Origin: Photobacterium piscicola
GTDB taxonomy: Bacteria > Pseudomonadota > Gammaproteobacteria > Enterobacterales > Vibrionaceae
Length of the DNA stretch: 64,000 bases
Reading direction: 5' to 3'
NCBI RefSeq assembly: GCF_900166965.1
Contig: NZ_FUZI01000002.1
Location: 496,001-560,000 of the forward strand
Each line of letters starts with the position of its first letter. Within the stretch, counting starts at the first letter, position 1. The notes under the pieces were generated by a model. It had not been told where the DNA came from, did no database searches, and saw only the letters and a list, made by a program, of their open reading frames with translations. The position numbers were made by a program, and so were the translations under genes. Below, one piece after another: positions 1 to 9,431 of this stretch.

Positions 1-176
1 TTTGTGTATTTATTTAGACACTTTATCTGCTATTAAATGAGTAACTAATATGCAATATCTGATTGTCATTTAAGAACTTATTACTCTTATATCTTCGTAG
101 TAGAGTGAATATAGAAAGCTAATTAACAATTATTTATTACACATAATATTAGCTATAAATAGTAATGGAAATTGAC

Positions 177-857
177 ATGAACAAAGAAGTTATTCTTTTT
201 GATATAATTCAAACAACGCTAGATTTAGAACCATTAAAGCCTAAATTTGAAGAGACTTTTGGTAGCCAAGATGCTTTACCATTATGGTTTTCAAGATTAT
301 TACATACTTCAACAGTCTGTATTATCACAAATGTAAGCACCAACTTTACTGTATTAGCCAGTGCTATGCTTGAATCAGTAGCTGATTATTATCATTGTCA
401 ATTAACAGAATCAAAATGTAATGAGCTATTAAGTGCTTTTGCAAACTTGCCACCCCATGCAGATATGAAATCCTCATTGCAAAAATTGCGTGCAAACGGC
501 TTTAAAACCGTTGCTTTTGCTAATTCATCCTTGAGTTTTCTCACTACTCAAATTAAAAATGCTGGCTTAATTGATCTTTTTGACGATATTATATCTGTCG
601 AAAAAACAGGAAGTTTTAAACCCGATCCAAATGTATATAAATATGCCGCTAATATTCTTGAAGAGCCATTAGAAAATCTTCGTTTAGTTGCTACTCATGA
701 TTGGGATACCCATGGTGCTTTAGCTATCGGTTTAAAAGCAGCTTATATTGAGCGTGGCGGTGCTCCATACAATCCTCTGTATTTAAAACCAGATATTCAA
801 TCAAACGTGATGGATGATATAGCTGAACAAATTATTGCTCGTTGCTTACCGGAGTAA
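177..857 (+). CDS. HAD-family hydrolase, haloacid dehalogenase type II-like
   Basis: HAD-superfamily hydrolase resembling type II (S)-2-haloacid dehalogenases; its substrate cannot be read from the sequence. Motif I is LFDIIQTTLD near the N-terminus, with the Asp after LF as presumed nucleophile. The usual YGT of dehalogenases is replaced by IQT. Motif II is FANSS, the motif III Lys lies in EKTGSFKPDP, and motif IV is HDWDTHGA, typical of the group. Length (about 226 aa) fits the family. I prefer the ATG at 177, which has a GGA seven bases upstream; an in-frame ATG at 165 would add four residues. It is monocistronic and faces the convergent wecA across a shared terminator. Phosphoglycolate phosphatase-like activity is an alternative. 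Confidence 0.8.
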   Translation: MNKEVILFDIIQTTLDLEPLKPKFEETFGSQDALPLWFSRLLHTSTVCIITNVSTNFTVLASAMLESVADYYHCQLTESKCNELLSAFANLPPHADMKSSLQKLRANGFKTVAFANSSLSFLTTQIKNAGLIDLFDDIISVEKTGSFKPDPNVYKYAANILEEPLENLRLVATHDWDTHGALAIGLKAAYIERGGAPYNPLYLKPDIQSNVMDDIAEQIIARCLPE

Positions 858-884
858 AAATAGACTATTATTAAAAAGCATATA

Positions 885-922
885 AAAAAGGCCGAGTAAT
901 CAATGATTATTCGACCTTTTTT
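885..922. terminator. Bidirectional intrinsic terminator between HAD gene and wecA
   Basis: An A-rich run, a long imperfect inverted repeat (AAGGCCGAGTAATCA against TGATTATTCGACCTT) and a T-run. Runs on both sides let it serve both convergent genes. Confidence 0.8.
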
Positions 923-942
923 GTATTTACAACAGTATATTA

Positions 943-2022
943 TTATTTAGACGTAGACTTATGCGTCTTGAGACTGAGTGTGTTACGCACAAAGGCAACA
1001 ATACGGAAAATATGACTAATTGCAGTGAAATAACATACAAACATCACTAAGAAAGCAACAAACATCGTTGACTCAGCAATACCAAGATAATCAGTCCACA
1101 GACCAATGATCGAACAGACTAATGCCATTGAACAAATCGTCAATAATGTCTGACGAGATGATAACCCAAGACGTTGAAAAATATGATGTAAATGTTCACG
1201 ATCGGGTTTAAATGGTGACTGACCTTTACGAATACGACGGATCATAATCGTTGCCATATCCATTAATGGAATCGCAATTAACCATAGCGCTGTAACAGGT
1301 TTAAAAGCATATAGCTCAGGATCTTGGGTTGCTTTTATCAGTAACCATACAACAGTAAAGCCGATAAACATACTGCCAGCATCACCCATAAACACTTTTG
1401 CTTTAGAGCCAAATGGAATACCAAGGTTAAGCATAATGTAAGGGATAATCGCAGTCACAATTAAACAACAAACGGTCCCTAAATACGTATTGCCAGATAA
1501 AAAGAAAACAAACCCCATCGAGCCAATAGTTACCGCCGCTAACCCGCCTAATAAGCCATCAATGCCATCGACCATATTAAATGCATTAATCGCACCAATC
1601 ACACCAACAATAGTGATGATATAACTAGTGAACACCGATAATTGAATGGTTTCACTGCCCATTAGAAAGCCAAGGTTATGAAGACTATGGCCACCAATTA
1701 CAATCATCGCGATAGAAATAGCAGCTTGGACAATTAATCGTAATTTGAAACTAATATCTAAACGATCATCGAATGCACCAAGAATAATAAGTACTAAAGC
1801 AGAGCCTAAATATAAATATAAGTCACGGGTATGTGGTAGAAATGACAAAAAGGTAACAGATATGGCCGCAAATATAGAAATACCACCAATTAAAGGAATC
1901 GCACCTTTATGATGTTTTCGTTCATTAGGTTTATCAACTAAACCCACTCTTTTGGCTACTACTCTCATCACAAACAAGAAAATCAGTGATGAAATAAAGA
2001 TAAAACAATATCCAATAAACAT
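943..2022 (-). CDS. wecA: Undecaprenyl-phosphate GlcNAc-1-phosphate transferase WecA
   Basis: Polytopic membrane enzyme of the PNPT family that transfers GlcNAc-1-phosphate from UDP-GlcNAc to undecaprenyl phosphate, starting O-antigen or related glycan chains. Seen: GLVDKPNERKHH near residue 30, DDRLD near 87, NMVDGIDGL, a GDAGS segment and the C-terminal HLHHIFQRLGLS histidine motif, with about ten hydrophobic segments. About 359 aa matches the family. An upstream in-frame GTG at 2031 is possible; the ATG at 2022 is preferred, although neither has a clear ribosome binding site. It is the last gene of the polysaccharide locus, 153 bases after ugd, and supplies the lipid-linked first sugar for the glycosyltransferases upstream. 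Confidence 0.93.
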   Translation of the reverse strand: MFIGYCFIFISSLIFLFVMRVVAKRVGLVDKPNERKHHKGAIPLIGGISIFAAISVTFLSFLPHTRDLYLYLGSALVLIILGAFDDRLDISFKLRLIVQAAISIAMIVIGGHSLHNLGFLMGSETIQLSVFTSYIITIVGVIGAINAFNMVDGIDGLLGGLAAVTIGSMGFVFFLSGNTYLGTVCCLIVTAIIPYIMLNLGIPFGSKAKVFMGDAGSMFIGFTVVWLLIKATQDPELYAFKPVTALWLIAIPLMDMATIMIRRIRKGQSPFKPDREHLHHIFQRLGLSSRQTLLTICSMALVCSIIGLWTDYLGIAESTMFVAFLVMFVCYFTAISHIFRIVAFVRNTLSLKTHKSTSK

Positions 2023-2175
2023 AACAAACACTTTTTTAAATCTTATACATTCCGCATATAAAAAAGAAAAAATAGGAATAATAATAGTGAACTATTACTT
2101 TCCTACTTTTTCTATTCTTTGCGATCATAGATCAATAAATTATATATAAATATAATAATTCATTGGTCTCCGTTA

Positions 2176-3342
2176 TTAATCTTCTTGGAAGATATCTCTA
2201 GTATATACTTTATCAGCTACATCATTCAATTCTTCAGCCATGCGATTAGAAACAATAACATCACACTCATTTTTAAATTGATTTAAATCTTTAATAACGC
2301 GAGAGTGGAAGAATTCATCTTCAGTTAATACTGGCTCATAAATAACGACTTCAATACCTTTCGCTTTAATACGCTTCATAATACCTTGGATACTTGAAGC
2401 ACGGAAATTATCAGAGCCTGACTTCATGATTAAGCGATATACGCCAACACGCTTTGGATTACGCTTCATGATTGAGTCAGCAATAAAGTCTTTACGAGTT
2501 GTATTTGCATCAACAATAGCGCCAATAATACTATTAGGCACATCTTGGTAGTTAGCACGTAACTGCTTAGTATCTTTTGGTAGGCAGTAGCCGCCGTAAC
2601 CAAATGAAGGGTTATTGTAATGACTACCAATACGAGGGTCTAAGCCTACACCTTCGATGATTTGACGCGCATTCAAATCATGTGTTTCAGCATAAGTATC
2701 TAGCTCATTAAAGTAAGCCACACGCATTGCTAAATAAGTGTTTGAGAATAGTTTAACTGCTTCAGCTTCTGTTGAATCAGTAAATAGAACATTAATGTCT
2801 TCTTTGATCGCGCCTTGCTGTAGTAGTTCAGCAAATACTTTAGCACGTTCACTTTGCTCACCAACAATGATTCGTGATGGGTACAAGTTATCGTATAATG
2901 CACGGCCTTCACGCAAGAATTCAGGAGAGAAAATAATATTTTCACAACCAAACTTTGCCTTAACTTCTTTAGTATAACCCACAGGCACTGTTGATTTGAT
3001 AATCATCACAGCATTAGGGTTAATAGCCATAACATCTTTAATGACCGCTTCTACTGAAGAAGTATTAAAATAGTTGTGAACGGAATCATAATCTGTTGGT
3101 GTCGCGATAATGACATATTCAGCATTTTTATATGCTAACTCTTTATCTAAAGTAGCAACAAAGTTAAGTTCTTTGTTTTCTAAGAAATACTCAATTTCAC
3201 GATCAACAATTGGTGATTTTTTATTATTAAGAAGGTTTACTTTCTCTTCAACAATATCGATAGCAATAACTTCGTTGTTCTGTGCCAATAACATGGCATT
3301 TGACAGACCTACGTAGCCTGTACCTGCAATAGTAATTTTCAT
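2176..3342 (-). CDS. ugd: UDP-glucose 6-dehydrogenase
   Basis: Oxidises UDP-glucose to UDP-glucuronate with two NAD+. Seen: N-terminal Rossmann motif [10 protein letters not shown], central [11 protein letters not shown], and catalytic-Cys motif [11 protein letters not shown] near residue 252; 388 aa is usual for this family. The start is the ATG at 3342, preceded by AAGAGAG, not the upstream in-frame ATG at 3369 that lies inside the preceding gene's end. It follows the GT4 gene by 10 bases. With the epimerase at 4470 it provides UDP-GlcA and probably UDP-GalA, the acidic sugars of the polymer. Confidence 0.95.
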   Translation of the reverse strand: MKITIAGTGYVGLSNAMLLAQNNEVIAIDIVEEKVNLLNNKKSPIVDREIEYFLENKELNFVATLDKELAYKNAEYVIIATPTDYDSVHNYFNTSSVEAVIKDVMAINPNAVMIIKSTVPVGYTKEVKAKFGCENIIFSPEFLREGRALYDNLYPSRIIVGEQSERAKVFAELLQQGAIKEDINVLFTDSTEAEAVKLFSNTYLAMRVAYFNELDTYAETHDLNARQIIEGVGLDPRIGSHYNNPSFGYGGYCLPKDTKQLRANYQDVPNSIIGAIVDANTTRKDFIADSIMKRNPKRVGVYRLIMKSGSDNFRASSIQGIMKRIKAKGIEVVIYEPVLTEDEFFHSRVIKDLNQFKNECDVIVSNRMAEELNDVADKVYTRDIFQED

Positions 3343-3352
3343 GAAATCTCTC

Positions 3353-4465
3353 TTAGATAATACTTTCAATAGCCGTTAGGTATTTATTGATTATGATTTT
3401 TTCATCGAATTCGCTTTCAATCTTTCTGCGACTCGCTAATCCCAGTTCAAGACGTTCTTGATGAGTATGTTCAATTATTTTAGTCAGCATTTCCACTAGA
3501 CTTGCCGTAGAACGTGTTTGACAAAGATAACCATTCACTCCATGGTCAACCGTTTCACGACAACCAACATTATCAGTTGTCACAATAGGTTTACCCATTG
3601 CACCCGCTTCAAGTAACGACTTAGGTACACCTTCACGATAGAAAGAAGGTAACACCATGCAATCTACTTTTGCTATCTCAGCTTCAACAGTATCTGAGAA
3701 ACCAAGATAATTAACAATGCCTTCATCAACCCATACTTGCATTTCAGCTTTTGAAACAGCAGATGGGTTATTTACATCAAGAAAGCCAAGTAAATTAAAT
3801 TGTACTTTATCGCCATAACGTTGCTTTAGTTCACGAGCAGCTTCAACATAATGACCGATACCTTTATCGTAAAGCATACGCGCCACTAATAAGAAAGTGA
3901 CAACGCCATCATCAGCCGCTGGTGATATTGCAAAGCGTGAGAGGTCGGCACCAGAACCAGGTAAACGATCCGTCTTTGAAATATCTGCCAGTTTGTTATC
4001 AATGAATAAGCCGCGGTCATCTTCATTTTGAAAGAAAATTTTACTGGCTCGACGTTGACTAAACTTATACAAAGCTCGTGCAATTTTTGCCGTCATATTT
4101 TCATTGATAAAAATAATGCCAAGTCCAGCAATATTATTAATGACTTTAGTACCATTTTTTGACGCAGCCACAGTACTATAAATATTATTTTTAGGTGTAA
4201 AGTTTAATACAACATCAAACTTTTCAGCTTTAAAAATAGTATTAAAAGAAAAATACGTTTTAGCATCATTAATTGGATTTGTGCCACCTTGATCAATATC
4301 AATGTGGATAAATCGAGCACCTAATTGTTCAAGTTTCACTGAATAATCATCTCGAGGAGAAATGGCAGCTACAGTATGACCCGCTTCAATTAACGCTAAT
4401 ATAGTGTTCTTTCTAAAGTTAAATAAATACCAACTTGTATTGGCTGATATAGCTATCTTTGCCAT
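3353..4465 (-). CDS. GT4-family glycosyltransferase (PglA/CapM-like)
   Basis: Predicted cytoplasmic GT-B retaining glycosyltransferase. The N-terminus [20 protein letters not shown] is typical of the GT4 branch that includes PglA-type N-acetylgalactosaminyltransferases. The C-terminal half has [13 protein letters not shown] and the donor-binding region [20 protein letters not shown] with the E-x7-E pattern. About 370 aa. The ATG at 4465 is chosen because homologues start with this motif; a longer reading frame runs into the upstream epimerase gene. It sits between the epimerase and ugd. Donor and acceptor are unknown; a HexNAc or uronic acid donor is plausible from family and context. Confidence 0.85.
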   Translation of the reverse strand: MAKIAISANTSWYLFNFRKNTILALIEAGHTVAAISPRDDYSVKLEQLGARFIHIDIDQGGTNPINDAKTYFSFNTIFKAEKFDVVLNFTPKNNIYSTVAASKNGTKVINNIAGLGIIFINENMTAKIARALYKFSQRRASKIFFQNEDDRGLFIDNKLADISKTDRLPGSGADLSRFAISPAADDGVVTFLLVARMLYDKGIGHYVEAARELKQRYGDKVQFNLLGFLDVNNPSAVSKAEMQVWVDEGIVNYLGFSDTVEAEIAKVDCMVLPSFYREGVPKSLLEAGAMGKPIVTTDNVGCRETVDHGVNGYLCQTRSTASLVEMLTKIIEHTHQERLELGLASRRKIESEFDEKIIINKYLTAIESII

Positions 4466-4469
4466 GGGA

Positions 4470-5477
4470 TCACTTATTATAAAATTCTTTATACCAACGA
4501 ACGAGGTTCGCAACGCCTTCTTTAACACCAACTTTTGGGGTATAGCCAGTTACTTTAAATAGATCTTGAGTATCTGCATAAGTTTGGTATACATCACCAG
4601 GTTGCATGCCTCGGAAGTTTTTAGTTGCTTCAATACCTAATTCAGTTTCAATGGCTTTAATAAATTCCATTAAGTTAATTGGGCTACCGTGACCAATGTT
4701 ATATACGCTATAAGGTGCAGAGCTTGATGCTGGTGTACCTTCTTCAACTGTCCAATCATCATTACGGGCAGGAACAACATCAGCGATACGAATAACACCT
4801 TCAACGATATCATCAATGTAAGTAAAGTCGCGCCACATATCACCATTGTTGTTGATATCAATTGTTTCGCCATCCAAAATTTTCTTAGTGAAAATATAAG
4901 GAGCCATATCTGGGCGACCACAAGGTCCATACACAGTAAAGAAACGTAATCCAGTTGTTGGCATGTTGTACAGGTGAGAGTACGAATGCGCCATTAACTC
5001 ATTAGATTTTTTCGTTGCTGCATAAAGAGATACAGGATGATCTACTGTATCTGATGTTGAAAATGGTGTTTTAGCATTAAGACCGTATACAGAACTTGAT
5101 GATGCATAAACAAGGTGGCCAACATTATTATGACGGCAACCTTCTAAAATATTAAGGTGACCAACAAGGTTACTATCTGCATATGCCATTGGGTTTTCAA
5201 TCGAGTAACGTACACCAGCTTGAGCGGCAAGGTGAACAACGCGATCGAATTTTTCATCAGCAAATAAATCAAGTACATCTTGCGAATGAGCAATATCAAT
5301 TTTCTTGAAAACAAATTTATTATTTTCTAATAATGGTGCTAAACGTGCTTCTTTTAACGCTACATCATAATAGTCATTGATAATATCGATACCAACAACG
5401 TCATGACCTTTTTTTAATAATTCTTCACTTACTTTTGCACCAATAAAACCGGCCGCGCCCGTTACTAAATATTTCAT
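4470..5477 (-). CDS. NAD-dependent epimerase, probable UDP-glucuronate 4-epimerase
   Basis: Short-chain dehydrogenase-type nucleotide-sugar epimerase. Seen: GAAGFIG near residue 7, the catalytic YAATKKSNE motif with SSSSVYG before it, and GLRFFTVYGPCGRPDMA. The segment INDYYDVALKEARL early in the protein is characteristic of UDP-glucuronate 4-epimerases (CapI/WbnF type); 335 aa is the usual length. The start ATG overlaps the stop of the upstream ATP-grasp gene by one base (TAATG), suggesting translational coupling. Expected reaction: UDP-GlcA to UDP-GalA, using the product of ugd two genes downstream. Confidence 0.9.
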   Translation of the reverse strand: MKYLVTGAAGFIGAKVSEELLKKGHDVVGIDIINDYYDVALKEARLAPLLENNKFVFKKIDIAHSQDVLDLFADEKFDRVVHLAAQAGVRYSIENPMAYADSNLVGHLNILEGCRHNNVGHLVYASSSSVYGLNAKTPFSTSDTVDHPVSLYAATKKSNELMAHSYSHLYNMPTTGLRFFTVYGPCGRPDMAPYIFTKKILDGETIDINNNGDMWRDFTYIDDIVEGVIRIADVVPARNDDWTVEEGTPASSSAPYSVYNIGHGSPINLMEFIKAIETELGIEATKNFRGMQPGDVYQTYADTQDLFKVTGYTPKVGVKEGVANLVRWYKEFYNK

Positions 5478-6349
5478 TATTTTACCTTATAATCTTGAGT
5501 CCATAGATCACCGATTTTTAAGTCCCAATCATCAGGCATCGTTAAAAATCCGGAGGCTGAATACATTGTCAGCTCACTAAACGTTATTTTTCCATCATAA
5601 AAATATAAGTCGACTCGTACAAAATCGTATTGTTGACCAATTTTTTCTGCAATACGGATCATTTCATCGATGTATTCTGGTTTTTCTGGTGCTGGATGAC
5701 AACGAGGATGATGATATTCAAACCCAAGCTCCTCCCAATTAGCATCATAAAGATTACGAGTCATACTGGTAAATCGGCCAGAATCTAACTGGATAAAACC
5801 GACTTTGCCGTTGAATACATATAATTTGTAATCATCAGGCTCATGACCATCAAACTCTAAATACTCTTCAATAAACACCCGTGGTGGAATATTTTCATAT
5901 GCCCACTCACCTAATGCACCTGATTGATCTTTTTTCAGCCAATCTTTTGCTAACGCTTTCATCTTTGTTTTAGGAAGATGATTACCATGACGAATAATTT
6001 CAATTGTCTGGCTAGTATGGTTAGCTTTATATACGTAATCTTTAGGTAATGTTGATAAATCTAAATTATCAAGAGACTCAGGAGAATCCCCCACCCAAAG
6101 CATTTTTGGTAGATATAATTCAGGAACTATATCTTTAACAAAATCTTTGGCTTTTATTTTATCAGCACCAATTGTTAATAATTCACTGCGATCTGCAATC
6201 TTTTTACACTGAATTTTTTCGTTATATGTCCGAGGATTATCAAAATTAATAAATCGCTTAAATTTACGAAAAAATAAGATTTGCAATCTTGTTTTAATTG
6301 GTATTTTAGAGATGATCTTGGAGAACAATCTAAATTCTAGACTTTCCAC
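5477..6349 (-). CDS. TupA-like ATP-grasp protein (first of two)
   Basis: ATP-grasp fold protein of the TupA type (family named after Bacillus TupA, linked to teichuronopeptide synthesis), predicted to form amide or peptide-like bonds using ATP. Seen: N-terminal PRTYNEKIQCKK, shared with the paralogue at 14477 (PKTYNEKINYRK); KANHTSQ; IEEYLEFDG; PDDYKLYVFNGKVGFIQLD; and a C-terminal FVRVDLYFYDGKITFSELT carrying the metal/ATP-binding acidic residues. 290 aa. The start is a GTG at 6349 with GAGG seven bases upstream. It is coupled to the uronate epimerase, so addition of an amino compound to a uronic acid is an attractive but unproven role. Confidence 0.8.
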   Translation of the reverse strand: MESLEFRLFSKIISKIPIKTRLQILFFRKFKRFINFDNPRTYNEKIQCKKIADRSELLTIGADKIKAKDFVKDIVPELYLPKMLWVGDSPESLDNLDLSTLPKDYVYKANHTSQTIEIIRHGNHLPKTKMKALAKDWLKKDQSGALGEWAYENIPPRVFIEEYLEFDGHEPDDYKLYVFNGKVGFIQLDSGRFTSMTRNLYDANWEELGFEYHHPRCHPAPEKPEYIDEMIRIAEKIGQQYDFVRVDLYFYDGKITFSELTMYSASGFLTMPDDWDLKIGDLWTQDYKVK

Positions 6350-7040
6350 GTTACACCCTCACTTATTAATACATTTTATTTACTTAATATGATTTATAAA
6401 TATAGAATATCTGTCATTTCAACAATAAATAATTACCATTGTTGAAAGATGTTTTATTCATAAATTGTATAGTTAATTTATGATAATATTTTCTATTCTA
6501 TAAGACGAAACATAACTATATTATCTCTTACTGTCCTTCAATAAACAGCATTTATTAGCACAGACTTTAATATAGCTAATCAAAATTATATTGACATTAC
6601 GGATATTGATAATATTTTTAGTCACCATATTTATGGTTAAACGCTACAACTTACCGCTTTGTTAACATCAACATCTACTTTTTAATAAATATTTAGCACT
6701 TCAATTATCTTTTCACTTTAAATCACTAAATAGAAAAACACTCTTATAAAAGAAAATATTATAGCTTTAATAAGCTAATATTTATCAATTTTCATATTTA
6801 CTTCTAAATCATAAAAGAGTGGTATAACTTAAAACACTAATTCTAACTTTCACCTCCAATTATAAACGTAGGAGAAGAGAGTGACTACCTATTAAATGAA
6901 ATACTTCCATTTTTTATAATCAGATATAGGTAACCACATTATCAATCGTTAACAACATTGAATATATTAAAAACATTGAATAAATTAAAAGAACGATCTA
7001 AATATATAATAAATACTTATTATATTATCCACATCAACTA
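6350..7040. other. AT-rich gene-free gap inside the polysaccharide locus
   Basis: About 690 bases with no convincing ORF on either strand. It interrupts an otherwise tightly packed operon and is very AT-rich, with a 10-bp perfect inverted repeat at 6417-6447 and a short direct repeat (AACATTGAATA) near 6950-6980. It may hold an internal promoter for the downstream genes or be the scar of a lost gene; I see no transposase remnant. Confidence 0.6.
6417..6447. repeat. 10-bp perfect inverted repeat
   Basis: TTTCAACAAT and ATTGTTGAAA are separated by 11 bases. No T-run follows on the minus strand, so it is not a canonical terminator. It could be an mRNA hairpin or a regulator site just upstream of the TupA-like gene. 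Confidence 0.55.
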
Positions 7041-8048
7041 TTAACCATTAATACTTTTTATATATTCAATATGATTTTTAAATATTGGACCATTATTTGC
7101 TTGATGGAAGTTAATTTCTCCCCAACCTGCATTATATTCGATAATTGACATATTACCATTATTATCAACGGTCAAATCCCACGAAATAATACCATGGCTT
7201 TTTAGCCATTTATGCTTATCTTTAGCAAGTTCTAATAAGTCATTAAAATAAGGAATAACATAACCATCAGAGAAATTAATCAATGTTCCTGGATGTTGTT
7301 CATATTTATTAAAATGATGATCAATTGCAAAATCGCGTAACTTTCCAGTCTCATCAACACCAATAGATATGCCACCAGATGAAGAATTATCGACTCTACC
7401 ACCATTTCCCATTCTTAGTACTGTTGAAATGGGATAAACATTGCCATGATAAGAAAAAGTCATAACTCTAACAGTATTAATCGATGATGGATTAAAAATA
7501 GCTAAATCATCATGCTGTTTTATAACCGGCTGAACAACAAAATCATACTTTTTATCGAAATAAGACTTTAAAAATGGAATAATGTGGCTTGTATTACCAA
7601 TCTCAACACTCTTTCCACCACCAGTACCAATACTGCGTTTAATTACAAATTCATTATCCGCTGATTCATGCTCCAATAATATAACTAAATCATCAAATTT
7701 AATTACTTCACTCTTGCTATTATAAATAGTGCCTGAAATACAATTAGCTATATCAGGTACTGTATGGCTATTTAATATATTTGATATATAACCTTTATGA
7801 TCAAGAAAATCATTAAGGCTGAAATCATTAACCTTAGATTCAACTTTATTATAAAAATAAGGTTCAGATAAATATTTATCTGATTCAATACCACATACGG
7901 ATTGGTATCGATGGTTCCAGAAGCGTCCTGTAATTGGGCTAAGTAAGTTTTTACACTTTAACGATTCTGGATTTTTTATACCATACTTAACGTATTTAGC
8001 ATTGGCTAAAACAGAATAAGCTAAACGACGAACATTACTATCTTTCAT
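7041..8048 (-). CDS. Sugar-transfer-associated ATP-grasp protein (tandem copy 2)
   Basis: Predicted ATP-grasp enzyme of the sugar-transfer-associated type found in surface polysaccharide clusters; the reaction is not established. Seen: KNPESLKCKNLLSPITGRFW near the N-terminus, FVIKRSIGTGGGKSVEIG (glycine-rich nucleotide loop), YDFVVQPVIKQH, SINTVRVMTFSY, GRVDNSSSGGISIGVD, and IISWDLTVDNNGNMSIIEYN with acidic metal ligands. It is paralogous to the gene at 8305 along its length. Both proteins are 335 aa when started at the shared MK(D/N)S, here the ATG at 8048; an upstream ATG at 8108 is also open. It is the last gene before the 0.7 kb gap. Confidence 0.78.
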   Translation of the reverse strand: MKDSNVRRLAYSVLANAKYVKYGIKNPESLKCKNLLSPITGRFWNHRYQSVCGIESDKYLSEPYFYNKVESKVNDFSLNDFLDHKGYISNILNSHTVPDIANCISGTIYNSKSEVIKFDDLVILLEHESADNEFVIKRSIGTGGGKSVEIGNTSHIIPFLKSYFDKKYDFVVQPVIKQHDDLAIFNPSSINTVRVMTFSYHGNVYPISTVLRMGNGGRVDNSSSGGISIGVDETGKLRDFAIDHHFNKYEQHPGTLINFSDGYVIPYFNDLLELAKDKHKWLKSHGIISWDLTVDNNGNMSIIEYNAGWGEINFHQANNGPIFKNHIEYIKSING

Positions 8049-8304
8049 ATCTAGTGAAACCTTATACAACTTATAACAATAATGAATAGAAATTATATTT
8101 AAATTCATTTCATAAAATGCTCGATAGGTGGACTATCAAAGCAAACGACTAATCTTGTCGTTTATTATTATAAGCATCTAGATTTCGATAAAATAACTAA
8201 TAATTTAGACTTATGCCCAACTTTCAGGAGAATAAATAATATTAAGTGTAAATGTTTATAAAAAAAGATAATTTACATTATTTCAACAACAAAAATACCC
8301 ACTA

Positions 8305-9312
8305 TCAATTGATATTCTTTATGTATTCCATGTGCCTTTTGAAGACAGGGCCATGAAAAGCTTGATGTGATTCCAAACCACTCCAAGCAGTATTGCATTC
8401 AACAATAGTAACATAGCCATCATTATCTACACTTACATCCCAGGAGATAATTCCATGACTTTTAAATAACTTATGCTTATCTTTTACCACTTCAACCATT
8501 TCATTAAAATATGGTATTTCGTAGTTATCAGGAAAACTAAGTTGTGTTTGGGGATGACGAGTAGTTTTATTTAAATAACAGTCAAAACCAAAAGTAGTTA
8601 AAGAACCATCATCTTTAATTCCAATACACAAACCACCGGCACTAACATTATCAATTCGGCCGCCAGGTCCACCCATTTTTACCATACTTGAAACATGATG
8701 AACATTATTGTCATAAGCTAATGTCATAATACGTACAGTATTTAGTGATGATGGATTAAAAGCAGCTAACAAATCATGTTGTTTAATTAATGGTTGGATA
8801 ACGAAATCATATTTCTTTTTTGCATATAAATTAAAAAAAGGAATAATTTCATTCGCACTTCCAATCTCTACACTTTCACCACCACCAGTCCCAACACTTC
8901 TTTTAATAACAAATTCAGTATTATTAGGATCATTACGTAATCGTTCAGCAACTATACTTGCATCAATAACTTTATCTTCAGCATCATAAACAATACCAGA
9001 AATATAATTAAACAGTAATGGAATTGCATTTGACTGTAAGATCGAAGGTAAATAGCCTTTATGATTAAAATAATCGCTTAATTCAAAATTATTTATTTTT
9101 GCTTCTATCTTATTAAAATAAAAACAATCTGATACATAATCATTTGACTGTATTCCAGAGAGTTGCTCAAATTTATAAGATGAAAAACGTCCCATTATTG
9201 GGCTTAAATTATTTTTCCGTTTAAAAGACTCAGGATTCTTAACACCCCAAATTAAATCTTTTATTGTTACACGAAGCTCAAAAAAACGACGACGTAAAAA
9301 GCTATTTTTCAT
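8305..9312 (-). CDS. Sugar-transfer-associated ATP-grasp protein (tandem copy 1)
   Basis: Paralogue of the gene at 7041, same predicted ATP-grasp enzyme type. Seen: KNPESFKRKNNLSPIMGRF, FVIKRSVGTGGGESVEIG, YDFVIQPLIKQHD, SLNTVRIMTLAY, GGRIDNVSAGGLCIGI, and IISWDVSVDNDGYVTIVECN. The start is the ATG at 9312, which has AAGGT five bases upstream; this gives 335 aa, exactly the length of its neighbour. The in-frame ATG at 9375 would add 21 residues not aligned with the paralogue. About 256 bases separate the two copies. The pair looks like a tandem duplication that has diverged considerably; the substrate is unknown. Confidence 0.78.
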   Translation of the reverse strand: MKNSFLRRRFFELRVTIKDLIWGVKNPESFKRKNNLSPIMGRFSSYKFEQLSGIQSNDYVSDCFYFNKIEAKINNFELSDYFNHKGYLPSILQSNAIPLLFNYISGIVYDAEDKVIDASIVAERLRNDPNNTEFVIKRSVGTGGGESVEIGSANEIIPFFNLYAKKKYDFVIQPLIKQHDLLAAFNPSSLNTVRIMTLAYDNNVHHVSSMVKMGGPGGRIDNVSAGGLCIGIKDDGSLTTFGFDCYLNKTTRHPQTQLSFPDNYEIPYFNEMVEVVKDKHKLFKSHGIISWDVSVDNDGYVTIVECNTAWSGLESHQAFHGPVFKRHMEYIKNIN

Positions 9313-9431
9313 TTTAAACCTTAACTTTACTAAATTATTTATAATAAATAATTTAGTAAACATTTCAAAATCCAAGTTAGATTTGTATTTATATTAATTA
9401 CTTACTCAACATTACATAATAATAAATTAAA

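Noticed and set aside
6350..7040. Insertion-sequence remnant in the gap
   Set aside because: No transposase fragments, terminal repeats or target duplications could be seen.
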